Shown here: positions 61,970 through 64,000 of the stretch, in pieces | Numbering within the stretch: the stretch's first letter is position 1 | How the letters are laid out: every line of letters starts with the position of its first letter | From: JAGVPT01 sp035505655 | GTDB taxonomy: Bacteria; Bacteroidota; Ignavibacteria; UBA10030; UBA8401 | Assembly (NCBI GenBank): GCA_035505655.1 | Contig: DATJQP010000125.1 | Coordinates: 37,985 to 101,984, forward strand | Reading direction: 5' to 3' | Length of the DNA stretch: 64,000 nt | Notes under the pieces: model-generated | The model's input: only the letters and a program-made list of their open reading frames with translations | Database searches by the model: none | Told to the model about the DNA's origin: nothing | Translations under genes and position numbers: made by a program

Positions 61970-63538
61970 ATGATGAAATTACGTCTCGTTGCCGGAACAC
62001 TCTTTGCTCTCCTGATATTGCAGTGCCTCCGCGGGCAGGAGTTGCGCACGGTCCAGGTTCAAACTGCCGACGGGGTTCTCGAAGGAGTCATCAGTGCCGA
62101 CGGAAATGTCCGGACCTTCAAAGGGATCCCGTACGCCGCTCCGCCGTTGGGGCCATTCCGCTGGAAGGCGCCCCAACCGGTGGTTCCGTGGAGCGGTGTT
62201 CGGAAGGCGGTCAACTTCGGAAAACGGGCCATGCAGGTCCATATTTGGGACGATATGATTTTCCACGACGACGGTCCGAGCGAAGATTGCCTCTACCTTA
62301 ACCTCTGGATGCCCGAGAATTCCCGGGGCGCGAAGCTTCCCGTCATGGTATGGATTCACGGCGGCGGCTTCGCCGCGGGGTCCTCGTCGGAAGGACGTCA
62401 GGACGGGGGGAACCTCTCAAAGAAAGGAGTCCTCGTCGTCAGCATGAATTACCGGTTGGGGGTGTTCGGCTTCCTCGCTCTCCCCGAATTGTCAAAAGAG
62501 TCGGACCATGGCGCTTCGGGCAATTACGGGCTCATGGACCAGCTCGCGGCGCTTAAGTGGGTGAAGGCAAACATCGCGACGTTCGGCGGAGACCCGGACA
62601 ACGTCACGATCTTCGGCGAGTCCGCCGGCTCATCATCCGTGAGCGCGCTCGTCGCCTCGCCACTTGCGAAAGGGTTATTCAAGCGGGCGATCGGTGAAAG
62701 CGGCGCTCTCTTCGGCGGGATGAGGAGCCGCGAGGATGCAGAGTCGTTGGGCACACACTTCGTCGATTCCGCGTTCGGCAAAATCTCCCTCGAGGAGCTT
62801 CGGGCGATGCCCGCCGCAAAGATTCTCCAGGCCGCCGCATCGAGACCGATGTCCGAATTCAAGCCCGTCGTTGACGGGTATTTTCTGCCGGAGAGCTGCG
62901 ACTCGATCTACGCCGCCGGCCTTCAAAACCAGGTGGCCCTTCTTGTCGGCTGGAATCGTGATGAGGGAAACTACGATGCGTTTTTCGGGAAGATCGATCC
63001 GACCATGGCAAACTATCGTGTAATCGCGCGGTCAAAATTTGGAACGCGGGCCGATGAATTCCTCCGTCTTTATCCGGCATCGACCGACGCCGAGGCCAAA
63101 CGATCGGCGCAGGATTACGAGACGGACCGCGCCGCCAGGCGTGCGGGCTGGAAATGGTTGGAGGCGCATCTCAAAACCGGCGGCTCTCCTGTCTACCGGT
63201 ACATCTACGACCATCCACTCCCCCTGCCTGCAGACGCAAAACCTGGGACCGAGCCGATGGCCCCTCATGCGTGCGAGATCGAGTACGTTTTCCTGATGCT
63301 CTCGTCGAAGCAGCTTCCATGGCGCCAGGATGACTACACTGTTTCCGAAATTCTCGCGACGTACTGGACCAACTTCGCCAAGACCGGCGATCCCAACGGA
63401 GAGGGTTTGCCGCAATGGCCGATGTACACACCGGCGGAGAACTACCCCGTTATGCACATTGACGTCTGTCCGGCCGCCGCAGCAGACATGCAGAGGGAGC
63501 GCCACGAATTTGTGGATCGGGAGGGGATCCAGCAGTAA
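61970..63538 (+). CDS. Type-B carboxylesterase (para-nitrobenzyl-esterase family)
   Basis: A 522-residue secreted alpha/beta-hydrolase. ATG 61970 follows AGGA and starts a signal peptide (MMKLRLVAGTLFALLILQCLRG); the frame extends upstream without signal features. Catalytic triad: Ser218 in FGESAGS, Glu331 in GWNRDEG and His432 in PHACEIEYVF. The oxyanion hole is WIHGGGF and the conserved GIPYAAPPLGPFRW is near the N-terminus. The EDCLYLN motif is present. Substrate is unknown; removal of acetyl or feruloyl groups from hemicellulose would fit the surrounding enzymes. It is divergent from the GH31 gene. Confidence 0.92.
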   Translation: MMKLRLVAGTLFALLILQCLRGQELRTVQVQTADGVLEGVISADGNVRTFKGIPYAAPPLGPFRWKAPQPVVPWSGVRKAVNFGKRAMQVHIWDDMIFHDDGPSEDCLYLNLWMPENSRGAKLPVMVWIHGGGFAAGSSSEGRQDGGNLSKKGVLVVSMNYRLGVFGFLALPELSKESDHGASGNYGLMDQLAALKWVKANIATFGGDPDNVTIFGESAGSSSVSALVASPLAKGLFKRAIGESGALFGGMRSREDAESLGTHFVDSAFGKISLEELRAMPAAKILQAAASRPMSEFKPVVDGYFLPESCDSIYAAGLQNQVALLVGWNRDEGNYDAFFGKIDPTMANYRVIARSKFGTRADEFLRLYPASTDAEAKRSAQDYETDRAARRAGWKWLEAHLKTGGSPVYRYIYDHPLPLPADAKPGTEPMAPHACEIEYVFLMLSSKQLPWRQDDYTVSEILATYWTNFAKTGDPNGEGLPQWPMYTPAENYPVMHIDVCPAAAADMQRERHEFVDREGIQQ

Positions 63539-63550
63539 GACTCTTTCGGA

Positions 63551-63581
63551 AACGCCTTCGCAGAAAACTGCGCGAGGCGTT
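63551..63581 (+). terminator. Probable terminator of the carboxylesterase gene
   Basis: AACGCCTTCGCAG (63551-63563) faces CTGCGCGAGGCGTT (63568-63581) across an AAAA loop, with a small internal mismatch, followed by the pyrimidine-rich CTCCCCTTCATCTTTCTT. It starts 12 bases after the esterase stop. Confidence 0.7.
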
Positions 63582-63767
63582 CTCCCCTTCATCTTTCTTC
63601 GTTTGATCCCTTGAGATTTCGGGTCGATGTGCCGATATTCAGAACGAGGAAGACCGGACAGACCGCCTCTCTTCCGGCTGTACCGTGTGATCTCATTCTC
63701 CTTCTTCCGCTGACATGGGGAACGTTCGCGTTCTGCGGCCAATCCGCTGAACTGTTGGGGACTCTCA

Positions 63768-64000
63768 TGAACAAACCAACCCTCATCATCTTCGCCCTCG
63801 CAGCAACAATCGCTCTCTCCTCGCCGTTGTTCGCCCTTGATCCCCTGAAGTCGATCGCTCAGTACGGTCAAAACATCTGGCTGAGAAAGAACGGACTTCC
63901 GGCAAACACCGCGAACACTGTCATCCAGACCCGGGACGGATATCTCTGGGCCGGGACATCCGCGGGACTCTTCCGCTTCGACGGCGTCAATTTCACGAAG
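63768..64000 (+). CDS. Start of a two-component-regulator-propeller protein (3' end outside window)
   Basis: ATG 63768 starts a signal peptide (MNKPTLIIFALAATIALSSPLFA). The 77 visible residues then read SIAQYGQNIWLRKNGLPANT and VIQTRDGYLWAGTSAGLFRF, the typical first blade of periplasmic sensor propellers of the two-component-regulator type. In this phylum such proteins often continue into a histidine kinase or GGDEF output, but that part is beyond the edge. It lies downstream of the esterase terminator and so has its own promoter. Confidence 0.8.

Overview
The window looks like a chromosomal segment from a bacterium of the FCB group, most probably an Ignavibacteria-like or other Bacteroidota-related lineage. 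Four secreted proteins end in a type IX secretion (T9SS) type-A sorting tail carrying the NYPNPFNP motif and a KLLLLK-like end, and a fifth has a related FlgD-like tail. There are two TonB-dependent receptors with an N-terminal carboxypeptidase-regulatory-like domain, a DUF5020 outer-membrane protein, and a good Bacteroidota-type promoter (TAnnTTTG class). There is no SusD partner for the receptors. I saw no rRNA, tRNA or CRISPR array.

Layout. 0-1.8 kb: 5' part of a GH10 xylanase gene. 2.0-8.0 kb: a decaying block with a broken SGNH-hydrolase/TPR gene, an intact membrane spermidine-synthase-like gene, remnants of a second parvulin gene and a second spermidine-synthase-like gene, and an intact parvulin lipoprotein gene. 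8.1-16.6 kb: a T9SS beta-helix protein and two near-identical TonB receptors in tandem. This left block is visibly richer in A+T than the rest. 18-22 kb: a LacI-family regulator, a 150-bp tandem repeat array and a GH43 enzyme. 23-30 kb: an operon of three secreted von Willebrand A (vWA) proteins. 30-35 kb: a two-subunit molybdenum hydroxylase, a pentapeptide-repeat protein and an isochorismatase-fold protein. 35-44 kb: a WD40-like lipoprotein, a large TPR/DUF3857/transglutaminase protein, an HTH-membrane-lectin-like protein, a DUF5020 protein and a YncE-type propeller. 44-52 kb: an ECF sigma factor with a YCII protein, a chemoreceptor and a hybrid histidine kinase. 52-59 kb: a GbsR/MarR regulator and a TolC-adaptor-RND efflux operon. 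58.8-64 kb: a GH31 alpha-xylosidase-like enzyme, a carboxylesterase and the start of a two-component-propeller protein.

How genes may work together. GH10, GH43 and GH31 enzymes, the carboxylesterase and the TonB receptors fit breakdown and uptake of xylan, arabinoxylan or xyloglucan. The same LacI-type palindrome lies upstream of the second TonB receptor and in front of the LacI-family gene, which links regulator and transporter. The efflux operon has its own regulator with a long palindrome in front. The regions I find most worth a second look are the degenerate heptamer repeat loci (four intergenic sites), the tandem parvulin/spermidine-synthase-like module with decayed inner copies, the mosaic TonB receptor pair, the vWA trio and the HTH-membrane-lectin fusion.
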